DNA from: Anaeromusa acidaminophila DSM 3853
GTDB lineage: Bacteria > Bacillota > Negativicutes > Anaeromusales > Anaeromusaceae
DNA length: 34,422 nucleotides
Direction: 5' to 3'
Assembly (NCBI RefSeq): GCF_000374545.1
Contig: NZ_KB894607.1
Span: forward strand, 1-34,422
Part shown: piece by piece, positions 1-7,191 of the stretch
Layout of the letters: the number at the start of each line of letters is the position of its first letter
Position numbering within the stretch: position 1 is the first letter of the stretch
Position numbers and translations under genes: made by a program
The notes under the pieces: generated by a model
The model's input: the letters and a program-made list of their open reading frames with translations, nothing else
The model's database searches: none
What the model was told of the DNA's origin: nothing

Positions 1-145
1 CTACACCCTTATATTTGCACAACGCTTTTAAGATATCTCTGATATCTACTTTTAGTTGGTTATAGATGATTTTTCTCCTATACTTGGGCGTAAATACTAC
101 GTGATACTTGCACATCCATTTTGTGTGTGCTAAGCTTTTGTCCAT
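1..145 (-). CDS. tnpA: IS200/IS605-family transposase TnpA, N-terminal fragment cut by window edge
   Basis: The 48 visible codons begin MDKSLAHTKWMCKYHVVFTP and continue with KYRRK and a segment ending LCKYKGV, the typical opening of the single-domain Y1 transposases (KYHxVFTPKYRRK). The HUH motif and catalytic tyrosine would lie in the part outside the window. TnpA of this family moves single-stranded DNA by recognising subterminal hairpins. The ATG is preceded by AGGTGA, which lies inside a long inverted repeat. The gene is too short here for an intact-ORF call, but the reading frame is open to the edge. Whether the complete element is functional, or carries a tnpB, cannot be seen. Confidence 0.85.
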   Translation of the reverse strand, partial: MDKSLAHTKWMCKYHVVFTPKYRRKIIYNQLKVDIRDILKALCKYKGV

Positions 146-213
146 AGAAATTCACCTGCTTTCTTCTTTCTGATGGCTTGAACACTCATCAGTATAGCAG
201 TTGGTGAATTTCT
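146..213 (-). promoter_or_regulatory. Hairpin sequestering the tnpA ribosome binding site
   Basis: An 11-bp perfect inverted repeat (arms 146-156 and 203-213) brackets the tnpA leader. The 3' arm in the transcript contains GGTGA and ends right at the start codon, so folding would hide the ribosome binding site. A shorter inner repeat TGATG/CATCA could extend the fold. Salmonella IS200 is known to repress tnpA by such a 5'UTR structure; its operation here is inferred. Confidence 0.7.
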
Positions 214-233
214 TTTTGTTTAACTTTTTATCT

Positions 234-258
234 CCACCCGTTTAACGGGTGGTTTTTT
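234..258 (+). terminator. Perfect palindrome with T-run at the IS end
   Basis: CCACCCGTT and AACGGGTGG pair perfectly around a single T and are followed on the plus strand by six T. This is either the subterminal hairpin that TnpA recognises, or a terminator that shields the element from outside transcription; in IS200 both kinds of structure lie near the left end. Confidence 0.65.
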
Positions 259-301
259 GTTTCCGACGTTCCTTCGTCAACACGCTGAAGCGCATAATAA
301 G

Positions 302-328
302 AAACCTGTTCAGCGAATGAACAGGTTT
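302..328 (-). terminator. Bidirectional terminator downstream of spoVS
   Basis: AAACCTGTTCA and TGAACAGGTTT form an 11-bp perfect stem with a GCGAA loop about 15 bases after the spoVS stop codon. The minus-strand tail is only moderately T-rich (GGTTTCTTATT). Confidence 0.75.
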
Positions 329-343
329 TCTCTGAACTCTGTT

Positions 344-604
344 TCAGCGCGGCTCTACAATCAACTTCATTGCAGTCCGCTCTTCCCCTTCAATCAAAAT
401 GTCGGTAAAGGCCGGAATGCAAATTAAATCAACTCCATGAGGAGCGACAAAACCTCTGGCTATGGCAACCGCTTTAACAGCCTGGTTCAGAGCTCCCGCG
501 CCAATCGCCTGCATTTCCGCACCGCCGCGTTCGCGCAATACTCCTGCCAGCGCCCCTGCGACCGAATTAGGATTCGATTTTGCTGATACTTTTAACACTT
601 CCAT
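344..604 (-). CDS. spoVS: Stage V sporulation protein S
   Basis: The 86-aa product is almost the consensus SpoVS sequence: it opens MEVLKVSAKSNPNSVAGALA, has the conserved GGAEMQAIGAGALNQAVKA stretch, and ends in KLIVEPR. SpoVS is a small Alba-fold protein needed for spore coat assembly and engulfment-stage progress in Bacillus; its relatives occur widely in Firmicutes. A longer reading frame starts 16 codons upstream, but the ATG chosen here gives the family length and is preceded by a full AAAGGAGGTCA site at good spacing. The gene stands alone between a SigH-like promoter and a terminator, downstream of ymdB as in B. subtilis. Confidence 0.96.
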   Translation of the reverse strand: MEVLKVSAKSNPNSVAGALAGVLRERGGAEMQAIGAGALNQAVKAVAIARGFVAPHGVDLICIPAFTDILIEGEERTAMKLIVEPR

Positions 605-660
605 TTCCGTTGACCTCCTTTGTCGTATAAAGCCTCGATGTTCGGTACACATAAAGGAGG

Positions 661-686
661 TATTCGGTTTTAGAATGGAAAATCCT
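661..686 (-). promoter_or_regulatory. SigH-like promoter for spoVS
   Basis: On the minus strand AGGATTT (686-680) is followed after 13 bases by CGAATA (666-661). This fits the SigH consensus (AGGAWWW, about 12-14 bases, RGAATWW); the B. subtilis spoVG promoter also has AGGATTT. SpoVS of B. subtilis is known to be SigH-dependent. The predicted start of transcription would leave a leader of about 50 bases. No SigA-type promoter of comparable quality is seen in the ymdB-spoVS gap. Confidence 0.6.
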
Positions 687-729
687 TTTTCTTACAGAAA
701 AAAATTCAAACAATTTTAACAAGCGCAAA

Positions 730-1506
730 TTATAAGGTTTCCTTGATTCGTCGGAATTCACGGACGGACTTCCGTCGTAAATCAAAGTCTACATAAAATC
801 CACATAAAGAAGCGCTTCCGGAAGCAACTTCAAAACGCACCGGCAGTCCGGTCAGAAACTTTTGCAATACAATATCCTTGTCCATTCCAAGAATGGACTC
901 CTCCGCCCCGGTCATGCCCAAATCGCTTAAATAGACCGTACCTTGGGGCAGTATCTGTTCATCTGCAGTCTGCACATGCGTATGCGTTCCCACCACGCAA
1001 GCTACTCGCCCATCCAAATAGTATCCTAACGCTTTTTTTTCCGAAGTCGCTTCAGCATGCATTTCGACAACAATCAAATCCGCCTTACCGCCGATCTGGC
1101 GCAACACATCGTCAGCCGCGCGAAATGGACAATCCACCGGCGGCATGTATACCCTGCCTGCTAAGTTCACAACCGCAATACGAGCGAAGGGAGTTTCAAA
1201 CAAGCCCCAGCCTCGCCCAGGAGTCCCTGACGGATAGTTAGCCGGGCGCAAAAGCCGCGGCTCCTCATCAATGCATTTGAAAATATCACGCTTATCCCAG
1301 ATATGATTGCCGCTTGTTACTACGTCAACGCCTTGCTGCAAAAACTCCTGCAAAATGTCGGGAGTTAACCCTACGCCGCCTGCAGCGTTTTCCCCATTAG
1401 CAATGACGAAATCCAAATCCATTTCGCGGCGAAGCTTAGGAATAAGAGCCTGCGCCGCCTGTCGCCCTGGCCGACCGCAAATATCACCAACAAAGAAAAG
1501 TTTCAA
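730..1506 (-). CDS. ymdB: YmdB-family metallophosphoesterase (cyclic nucleotide phosphodiesterase)
   Basis: The 258-aa protein belongs to the TIGR00282/YmdB family, dinuclear-metal phosphodiesterases shown in B. subtilis to hydrolyse cyclic nucleotides and to influence biofilm and motility decisions. Metal and active-site residues are all in place: D8 in FFVGDICGRPG, E39-N40 in NGENAAGG, N67-H68 in SGNHIWD, H150 in EMHAE, and H175/H177 in GTHTHVQT. These positions match the B. subtilis protein only if translation starts at the TTG chosen here, which is preceded by AAGGAGG; the longer frame to an upstream ATG would add 18 unrelated residues. It follows the 172-aa gene by 10 bases and belongs to the rny-ymdB neighbourhood conserved in Firmicutes. 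Confidence 0.95.
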   Translation of the reverse strand: MKLFFVGDICGRPGRQAAQALIPKLRREMDLDFVIANGENAAGGVGLTPDILQEFLQQGVDVVTSGNHIWDKRDIFKCIDEEPRLLRPANYPSGTPGRGWGLFETPFARIAVVNLAGRVYMPPVDCPFRAADDVLRQIGGKADLIVVEMHAEATSEKKALGYYLDGRVACVVGTHTHVQTADEQILPQGTVYLSDLGMTGAEESILGMDKDIVLQKFLTGLPVRFEVASGSASLCGFYVDFDLRRKSVREFRRIKETL

Positions 1507-1516
1507 AACGGCCTCC

Positions 1517-2035
1517 TTACTGCGTATATACCAACACGCGTCCCTCTTCCCGAATACCAATCAAGGTTTGCGGCGGCAAACGACGAATACTTTGGAACAA
1601 ACCATCCAAATACTCCTCATCCCCGGGAAATTCCTCTGTTCCCGGAGGTAGTTCCGCCTGATAATCCACCACCAACGCAGCTCCCACTTGATCCTTCAGC
1701 ACTTCCACCAGCACGGAAATCTCGCCGCGCGACAAGCTGTTCAGATCGCGGACAATCGTCAAAAAAGTCACGCCTTCATGAAAAGAATATTCAAATTCCA
1801 TCGCGTCATAGACATACCCCTCTAGCAGATGATAGGCGGTTGCGCTTTCAAATAGTAGTTCTCCCAGCGCACGAGCGCGTTCTTCCTCCAAAGTCTCTTG
1901 TACAAAAAAAGTCATATGAAGAACTCGTTCTTCCGCCCCTAGCTCAAGATAGCCAATTTCCGGATATCGCGTCAAAATAGCAAACAATAAATTGACGCCC
2001 TCCGGAAAAGCTTCTTCCTGCATTACTTTACTCAT
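1517..2035 (-). CDS. Protein of unknown function between rny and ymdB
   Basis: I do not recognise this 172-aa protein. It is acidic and soluble-looking, without signal peptide, membrane segment, cysteine cluster or obvious catalytic motif. The first part (about 1-60) looks alpha/beta with a negatively charged helix (QETLEEERARALGELLFES); the C-terminal third contains a proline-rich stretch (AELPPGTEEFPGDEEYLDG). The ATG has a good AGGAGG site, and the stop is only 10 bases before ymdB, so the two are very likely one transcript. The terminator behind rny lies directly upstream, yet no convincing promoter is seen in the 60 bases between it and the start, so expression may depend on read-through. 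Position suggests a role tied to RNase Y or YmdB, but that is only guilt by association. Confidence 0.8.
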   Translation of the reverse strand: MSKVMQEEAFPEGVNLLFAILTRYPEIGYLELGAEERVLHMTFFVQETLEEERARALGELLFESATAYHLLEGYVYDAMEFEYSFHEGVTFLTIVRDLNSLSRGEISVLVEVLKDQVGAALVVDYQAELPPGTEEFPGDEEYLDGLFQSIRRLPPQTLIGIREEGRVLVYTQ

Positions 2036-2092
2036 AATTTCCCTCCTGCTGCCGTGCTATGCGCGCCTTGCAGCCAATAACCAAAGCAGACG

Positions 2093-2124
2093 GAAAAGAA
2101 ACGACCTTAGACAAGGTCGTTTCT
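2093..2124 (-). terminator. Terminator downstream of rny
   Basis: AGAAACGACCTT and AAGGTCGTTTCT form a perfect 12-bp stem with a 4-base loop 13 bases after the rny stop, followed on the minus strand by a T-rich tail (TTTCTTTTCC). Confidence 0.85.
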
Positions 2125-2136
2125 CTCTTTTCTTGA

Positions 2137-3672
2137 TTATTTTGCGTATTCAACCGCACGAACTTCTCGAATTACCGTAACTTTAATCTGTCCCGGATAC
2201 TCCAGTTCGTTCTCAATCCGTTTGACAATATCCCGTACTAAGCGAACCGAAGCTAAATCGTCAATCTTTTCAGGTTTGACCATAATGCGCACTTCGCGTC
2301 CCGCTTGAATCGCGAACGATTTTTCTACGCCCTCAAAGGACTCCGCGATTTCTTCCAACCGACTCAGACGTTTCAGATAGCTTTCCAAGCTTTCCCTGCG
2401 GGCGCCCGGACGAGCCGCTGAAATGGCGTCCGCCGCCGCGACAAGTACAGCTTGTACTGTGCGCGGTTCTTCATCGCCATGATGCGCCAAGATGGAGTTA
2501 ACCACTTCTGGTGACTCACGATATTTCTTCGCCAAATCGCCGCCAATGGTAACATGGGACCCTTCCATTTCATGGTCCACTGCTTTTCCTAGGTCATGGA
2601 GCAAACCGGCCCGTTTCGCCAGCATGACATCCACACCCAGCTCAGCAGCCATAACGCCGGCCAAGTGAGATACTTCAATCGAATGTTTAAGAACATTCTG
2701 TCCATAGCTGGTACGATATTTCAAACGGCCCAAGAGCCGAATGATTTCAGGATGCAAACCATGAACGCCGGTCTCAAAGGTAGCTTGTTCACCGGCTTCT
2801 TTAATGCGCTGTTCAACTTCCTTCTGCGCTTTTTCCACCATCTCTTCAATCCGCGCCGGATGGATACGACCGTCGGTAATCAGCTTTTCCAACGCTAAGC
2901 GGGCAACTTCCCTGCGTACCGGATCAAAACCGGAAAGGATAACCGCTTCCGGCGTGTCATCAATAATCAAATCAATGCCTGTCAACGTTTCCAATGTACG
3001 AATATTCCGGCCTTCCCGGCCAATAATGCGACCCTTCATTTCATCATTAGGCAAGGCCACTACAGAAACCGTGGTTTCCGCAACATGATCGGCTGCACAG
3101 CGTTGAATCGCCGCTGACACGATTTCCCGCGCCTTCTTATCGGCTTCTTCTTTCGCCTGCTGTTCCAGTTCTTTGATCATAATAGCTGTTTCATGACGAA
3201 TTTCTTCTTGTGCCCGAGCCAGCAACAACGTACGCGCCTCTTCCGACGACATGCCGGAAAGACGCTCCAATTCCGCCAACTGCTTTTCATAGACCGCATT
3301 AATTTTTTCCTGAACGCGTTCCACTTCGCCTTCTTTACGGCCCAAAACTTCTTCTTTTTTTTCTACAGCATCCATTTTTCGATCCAGATTTTCTTCCTTC
3401 TGAACCAAACGACGTTCCAGACGCTGCAATTCGCCACGACGTTCTTTGCCTTCTCGTTCCATTTCCACGCGCAAACGATGAATTTCCTCCTTGGCTTCCA
3501 CCAAAGCTTCCTTCTTCCGCGCTTCTCCGGTCCGTTCGGCTTCGTCTACAATTTTCCGCGCCGCTTCCTCTGCTGAGGCAATCTTGGCTTCTGCGGTACT
3601 TTTCCGAATCCAATATCCCGCTCCAACTCCGACTGCTCCCATGACAACGGCTGCTGCAATTACTTCGATAAT
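2137..3672 (-). CDS. rny: Ribonuclease Y, with an apparent AUU start codon
   Basis: RNase Y is the membrane-bound endoribonuclease that starts mRNA decay in many Firmicutes. Visible in order: an N-terminal hydrophobic anchor (about 1-20) followed by [14 protein letters not shown]; a long charged coiled coil (about 30-200); a KH domain with [15 protein letters not shown]; and an HD domain with [10 protein letters not shown] and LLHDLGKA, ending in VRAVEYAK. The first ATG in frame would give 501 aa with a cut-down anchor and no ribosome site. The start chosen is ATT, ten codons further up: it is 8 bases behind AAAGGAGGTG, restores an opening of (M)IEVIAAAVV, and gives 511 aa against about 520 in B. 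subtilis. An in-frame TGA lies not far upstream and no ATG, GTG or TTG occurs in between. A sequence error (ATG read as ATT) would also explain this. Confidence 0.93.
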   Translation of the reverse strand: MIEVIAAAVVMGAVGVGAGYWIRKSTAEAKIASAEEAARKIVDEAERTGEARKKEALVEAKEEIHRLRVEMEREGKERRGELQRLERRLVQKEENLDRKMDAVEKKEEVLGRKEGEVERVQEKINAVYEKQLAELERLSGMSSEEARTLLLARAQEEIRHETAIMIKELEQQAKEEADKKAREIVSAAIQRCAADHVAETTVSVVALPNDEMKGRIIGREGRNIRTLETLTGIDLIIDDTPEAVILSGFDPVRREVARLALEKLITDGRIHPARIEEMVEKAQKEVEQRIKEAGEQATFETGVHGLHPEIIRLLGRLKYRTSYGQNVLKHSIEVSHLAGVMAAELGVDVMLAKRAGLLHDLGKAVDHEMEGSHVTIGGDLAKKYRESPEVVNSILAHHGDEEPRTVQAVLVAAADAISAARPGARRESLESYLKRLSRLEEIAESFEGVEKSFAIQAGREVRIMVKPEKIDDLASVRLVRDIVKRIENELEYPGQIKVTVIREVRAVEYAK

Positions 3673-3780
3673 AACTCGACACCTCCTTTTTTTATAAGTG
3701 CTTCATATGGCTCTAGTTCATCTGTAGTACGGCATCGTTCTCCATGCCGAGACGCATTATGAGACCTCTTGTTATGCATA

Positions 3781-3891
3781 AAGGAAAAGCCGAGCTATCA
3801 CTCGGCTTTTGCATCAACAAACCTAAGCATCCCCCCGACATCTCGGCAAGGAAATGACCGTATGGATGTTGTCAACCTCTGGCGAGTTAAC
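3781..3891 (-). ncRNA. Candidate small RNA, or attenuated leader of rny
   Basis: A near-consensus promoter sits across the recX stop codon and a strong intrinsic terminator lies about 100 bases on, before rny. The resulting transcript of about 110 nt has no convincing open frame: a TTG frame of 25 codons lacks a spaced ribosome site. It carries a run of six G in ...GTCGGGGGGATG..., and short self-complementary segments (CATCC with GGATG; CCGA with TCGG). It resembles no RNA family I can name. It may be a free-standing sRNA, or a leader where read-through supplies rny, since no strong promoter is seen after the terminator. Confidence 0.5.
3785..3810 (-). terminator. Strong bidirectional terminator between recX and rny
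   Basis: AAAAGCCGAG and CTCGGCTTTT form a perfect 10-bp stem with a 6-base loop, with T-runs on both strands. It ends the recA-recX transcript and the candidate small RNA. Confidence 0.88.
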
Positions 3892-3897
3892 GATTTT

Positions 3898-3926
3898 ATT
3901 TTACTTGGTTTTTACAACAGTGTCAA
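3898..3926 (-). promoter_or_regulatory. SigA-type promoter overlapping the recX stop codon
   Basis: On the minus strand TTGACA (3926-3921), 17 bases, then TAAAAT (3903-3898): a perfect -35, a one-mismatch -10 and ideal spacing. The -35 hexamer overlaps the recX stop codon. Transcription would start near 3891. Confidence 0.7.
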
Positions 3927-4390
3927 GAAGACGCCCCGTTGTCCGCCAAGTACAAAGCCACTGCTCTTCGCGCTACAGACACCGAAAAACCTCTTTGCCA
4001 TAAAAAGCGCATTAGCCGTTGTTCCTCCTCGCCACGGGAACGAAAACGTCTTTGTAATAACTGCAAAGCCCGCTCCTCTTCAGCAGGCAATTCATCCTCC
4101 TGCACTGCCCAAGCTTCCGCTACATCCTCTCCAGCAAAGCCTTTCTGCCGGAGAATCTGTTCAATACGCAGCCGCCCATAGCGTCCTTCTTGCACCTTCA
4201 GAAGCACTTGGCGTTTACAAAGGCGCTGATCATTTAAGTAGTTCCACTCTTCCAATTGCGTCAGCGCTTCCTGTAACGCTTCTTCCGTCGCTCCCTTGCG
4301 CCGCAATTTTTCCGCTAATTCTTGTTTGCTGTAAAAACGGCGCTGCAACATCTGCAGCGCCGTTTTCAGTATCTCACGGGACGTATTCAT
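3923..4390 (-). CDS. recX: Regulatory protein RecX
   Basis: The 155-aa protein is helical and basic/acidic, with the repeated three-helix units of RecX: the first includes [20 protein letters not shown], later units [17 protein letters not shown] and [11 protein letters not shown]. RecX binds RecA filaments and modulates recombinase and coprotease activity. Its ATG overlaps the recA stop codon as ATGA, so the two are translationally coupled and share the SOS-controlled recA promoter. Length is at the short end of the family range, which is usual for RecX proteins lacking N-terminal extensions. Confidence 0.92.
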   Translation of the reverse strand: MNTSREILKTALQMLQRRFYSKQELAEKLRRKGATEEALQEALTQLEEWNYLNDQRLCKRQVLLKVQEGRYGRLRIEQILRQKGFAGEDVAEAWAVQEDELPAEEERALQLLQRRFRSRGEEEQRLMRFLWQRGFSVSVARRAVALYLADNGASS

Positions 4391-5457
4391 TCGTCATTCC
4401 CTGTTTCTTTTGCAACCTTTGTAACCTTAGCTTCATCCGCCGGTTCAAGAGGAGCGCTGCCTCCCAGCAGCTTTTGCCGAATCTGCGCTTCAATTTCATC
4501 AGCTACCGCTGGATTTTCCTTGAAAAATTGTTTAATATTTTCCCGGCCTTGCCCCAACCGATTGCTTTGATACGAATACCAGGAACCGCTCTTTTCGAGA
4601 ATATCCAAATCGGTCGCCATATCTAAGATAATGCCCTCTCTGGATATGCCTTCGCCATACACAATATCAAATTCCGCCTGTCGGAACGGCGGCGCCACTT
4701 TGTTTTTTACAACCTTAACCCGAGTGCGATTGCCGATAATATCGTTGCCTTGCTTAACGCTGTCAATACGCCGCACGTCCAGACGTACGGTAGCGTAAAA
4801 CTTCAAAGCCCGACCGCCTGTCGTTGTTTCCGGATTGCCAAACATAACTCCGACTTTTTCCCGAATCTGGTTAATAAAAACCGCCGTACAGCGAGATTTG
4901 CTGATAGCGCCAGTCAATTTTCGCATGGCCTGTGACATCAGGCGAGCCTGGAGCCCCACATGGGAGTCGCCCATTTCCCCTTCAATTTCCGCTTTGGGTA
5001 CCAATGCGGCCACCGAATCGATAACAATAATATCAATAGCGGAACTGCGCACCAAGGCATCGGTAATTTCCAGCGCCTGTTCCCCGTTATCCGGCTGTGA
5101 AATTAGCAAGTTGTCAATGTCCACGCCCAACTTGCGAGCATATACTGGATCAAGTGCATGCTCGGCGTCAACGAACGCGGCTACGCCGCCTAAACGCTGC
5201 GCCTCTGCAATCATATGTAAGGCAACCGTAGTTTTACCAGACGACTCCGGTCCGTAAATTTCCACAACACGTCCCCGAGGCACACCGCCTACGCCAAGGG
5301 CGACATCTAAGGACAATGCGCCTGTGGGAATTACTTCTACGTTCATCTTCGCGGCGGCCTCGCCAAGCTTCATAATCGAGCCTTTGCCGAAATCTTTTTC
5401 AATCTGTTTGACCGCTTGCTCTAACGCCCGCATCTTATCCGCATTCTGTCGCTCCAT
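4387..5457 (-). CDS. recA: Recombinase RecA
   Basis: The 356-aa protein is a full-length RecA, the ATP-dependent strand-exchange protein and SOS coprotease. It shows the N-terminal helix, Walker A GPESSGKT at 69-76, the [10 protein letters not shown] segment, Walker [22 protein letters not shown], loop L1/L2 features including [22 protein letters not shown], and an acidic C-terminus. The ATG is preceded by GGGGGCG at suitable spacing. Its promoter holds a LexA-type operator. The upstream helicase gene is separated by a terminator, so recA-recX form their own unit; the cinA-recA adjacency seen in many bacteria is interrupted here by the helicase gene. Confidence 0.99.
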   Translation of the reverse strand: MERQNADKMRALEQAVKQIEKDFGKGSIMKLGEAAAKMNVEVIPTGALSLDVALGVGGVPRGRVVEIYGPESSGKTTVALHMIAEAQRLGGVAAFVDAEHALDPVYARKLGVDIDNLLISQPDNGEQALEITDALVRSSAIDIIVIDSVAALVPKAEIEGEMGDSHVGLQARLMSQAMRKLTGAISKSRCTAVFINQIREKVGVMFGNPETTTGGRALKFYATVRLDVRRIDSVKQGNDIIGNRTRVKVVKNKVAPPFRQAEFDIVYGEGISREGIILDMATDLDILEKSGSWYSYQSNRLGQGRENIKQFFKENPAVADEIEAQIRQKLLGGSAPLEPADEAKVTKVAKETGNDE

Positions 5458-5486
5458 TGTTCCGCCCCCTTCATTTTTCCTCTTTT

Positions 5487-5516
5487 ATTTTACCAAACAA
5501 AGGTTCGGAAAGTCAA
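5487..5516 (-). promoter_or_regulatory. recA promoter
   Basis: Minus strand TTGACT (5516-5511), 18 bases, TAAAAT (5492-5487). It starts transcription about 20 bases before the recA ribosome site and contains the SOS box between its two hexamers. Confidence 0.75.
5494..5507 (-). promoter_or_regulatory. LexA/DinR-type SOS box
   Basis: CGAACCTTTGTTTG matches the Gram-positive LexA operator CGAACN4GTTCG with one mismatch in the second half. It lies wholly between the -35 and -10 hexamers, so bound LexA would block RNA polymerase. Confidence 0.8.
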
Positions 5517-5527
5517 GGAGCGACCGC

Positions 5528-5569
5528 AAAAAAAGAACTGCGAAAAACGCCATCCAGCGTCTTCCGCAG
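5528..5569 (-). terminator. Terminator downstream of the DEAD-box helicase gene
   Basis: On the minus strand CTGCGGAAGACGC pairs with GCGTTTTTCGCAG (13 bp including G-U pairs) around TGGATG, followed by TTCTTTTTTT. It separates the helicase transcript from recA. Confidence 0.85.
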
Positions 5570-5587
5570 CCTTTATATAACAAATGC

Positions 5588-7156
5588 TTACCGTTTTCCT
5601 TTAGCAGGTTCCACATTAACCTGATAGCCCTTAATGGTGCCCTTGTGCATGACTGCCATAACCCGTTCCGCCATATTCTGAGGCACTTCTACAAAAGTGA
5701 AACGGTCGTAGATGTTGATCATACCAATGACTTTTCCAGGAATATCAGCTTCCGTGGCAATCGCCCTTACAATATCTTCAGGACGGATATTCTGAGCCCG
5801 GCCGACATTTAAAAAGAGTCGTACCATACCCTCGGGATTTTCCGTGATAACCGGCGTTTCTTCCACCAATTTGAAGCCTTCTTGCGCCAACTTCATGGCT
5901 GCTGCAGCGACATCGACTGCATCGTAACGTTCAGCCATTTCTTCAACAATTGAGACATACTCGTCAAGATTGCCGCGAGAAATCAAGGTAGCCAGTCGTT
6001 CCTTAAGCGTTTCTTCGTGACGTTTCAATACATCGGACGCGCTAGGCACGGCCCGGCGTACCAAACGGCTGTGCGTTGCCCGTTCGATGCTCTTTAGCTG
6101 ACGGAATTCGCGGGGATTAATAAAGGTCAGCGCCACTCCTGTCCGTCCGGCGCGTCCCGTACGGCCGATGCGATGCACATAGGATTCGTGATCCTGCGGG
6201 ATGTCATAGTTAATAACATGAGTAATATCGTCAATATCGATACCGCGCGCCGCCACGTCGGTAGCCACCAAAATGTCCAGCTTGCCAATGCGCACCTGTT
6301 TCATAACGCGGTCACGCTGATTTTGGCTGAGATCGCCATGGAGACCGTCTACAAGATATCCCCGCGTCTGCAAGGAGGCCACTAAATCGTCCACGCCTTT
6401 TTTCGTGCGGCAGAAAACGATGCTTTTGCCGGTTTCTTCCAAGTCAAGAACTCGACATAAAGCTTCCAGTTTATCTCTTGTTTCATAATAAAACTGTTCA
6501 ATAGCCGGTACAGTCAGCTGTTCACGGCTAATGGTTACGGTAAAAGGATCTTTCATATAGCGTTTGGCCAATGAAGCGATAGCTGCAGGCATCGTCGCCG
6601 AGAAAAGCAACGTTTGCCGCGATTCCTCCGGCGTATGGGACAAGATCGACTCAATATCCTCGACAAAGCCCATATCCAGCATTTCGTCCGCTTCATCCAT
6701 TACAACCATCTGCACTTTATCCAAACGCAATGTCTGGCGGCGAATATGATCCAGCAGACGTCCCGGGGTGCCAATCACAATTTGAGCGCCCGCACGAATT
6801 GCGCGAATCTGACGATCAATCGGCTGCCCGCCATATACCGGCAGCACGCGTACCCGCTTGAGTTTGCCGATATTGGCAATTTCTTCGGCGACCTGAATTG
6901 CCAGTTCCCGCGTCGGGGTCAGCACTAACGCTTGCACCGCCTTATCGGGAGTAACTTTTTCTACCAACGGGATGCCAAAAGCAGCGGTTTTACCAGTGCC
7001 GGTCTGCGCCTGGCCGATAATGTCCTTGCCGCTCAGCACATGCGGAATGGTTTCGCTCTGAATCGGCGAAGGAGCCTCAAAGCCCATCGCGCTCAACGCG
7101 CTCAATACTTTCTTGCTAATACCTAGTTCTTCAAAATTTACGTTTTTTTCTTCCAA
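5588..7156 (-). CDS. deaD: DEAD-box RNA helicase with DbpA-type C-terminal RNA-binding domain
   Basis: The 522-aa protein is an ATP-dependent RNA helicase of the DeaD/CsdA/YxiN type. Motifs in order: Q motif (GFEAPSPIQ), I AQTGTGKTAAF, Ia PTRELA, Ib TPGR, II DEAD (VVMDEADEMLDMGF), III SAT, IV IVFCRTK, V ATDVAARGIDI, VI HRIGRTGRAGR. The last 75 residues (from VRLFLNVGRAQNI) form a DbpA-like RNA-binding domain, which targets such helicases to structured RNA, often 23S rRNA. It starts at TTG, 8 bases behind AGGAGG. It follows cinA by 35 bases. Roles in ribosome assembly, cold adaptation or RNA decay are all possible; the last fits its neighbours. Confidence 0.95.
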   Translation of the reverse strand: MEEKNVNFEELGISKKVLSALSAMGFEAPSPIQSETIPHVLSGKDIIGQAQTGTGKTAAFGIPLVEKVTPDKAVQALVLTPTRELAIQVAEEIANIGKLKRVRVLPVYGGQPIDRQIRAIRAGAQIVIGTPGRLLDHIRRQTLRLDKVQMVVMDEADEMLDMGFVEDIESILSHTPEESRQTLLFSATMPAAIASLAKRYMKDPFTVTISREQLTVPAIEQFYYETRDKLEALCRVLDLEETGKSIVFCRTKKGVDDLVASLQTRGYLVDGLHGDLSQNQRDRVMKQVRIGKLDILVATDVAARGIDIDDITHVINYDIPQDHESYVHRIGRTGRAGRTGVALTFINPREFRQLKSIERATHSRLVRRAVPSASDVLKRHEETLKERLATLISRGNLDEYVSIVEEMAERYDAVDVAAAAMKLAQEGFKLVEETPVITENPEGMVRLFLNVGRAQNIRPEDIVRAIATEADIPGKVIGMINIYDRFTFVEVPQNMAERVMAVMHKGTIKGYQVNVEPAKGKR

Positions 7157-7191
7157 AATAAATTCCTCCTATTTTATAAACAAACAACCCA

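Larger units (their letters stand above)
1..258 (-). mobile_element. IS200/IS605-family element, tnpA-proximal end (partial)
   Basis: The N-terminal part of a Y1 (HUH) transposase, a ribosome-site-masking hairpin and a subterminal perfect palindrome occur in the order known for the left end of IS200-type elements. The rest of the element lies outside the window. The exact outer boundary is not defined; it should lie just beyond the palindrome ending near 258. The insertion sits downstream of the spoVS terminator, where it would not disrupt a housekeeping gene. Confidence 0.75.

Noticed and set aside
653..719. Plus-strand AAAGGAGG followed by a 14-codon frame (MENPFSYRKKFKQF)
   Set aside because: Spacing of about 13 bases is long, the peptide is tiny, and the same bases are better explained as the spoVS promoter read on the other strand.
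3680..3682. GTG overlapping the rny ribosome site as a start codon
   Set aside because: It lies in a different frame and leads into an unrelated 115-codon shadow frame.
3769..4626. Long plus-strand open frame (285 codons) opposite recX and the end of recA
   Set aside because: It is antisense to two clear genes in a translational overlap, has no ribosome site and its product resembles nothing known.
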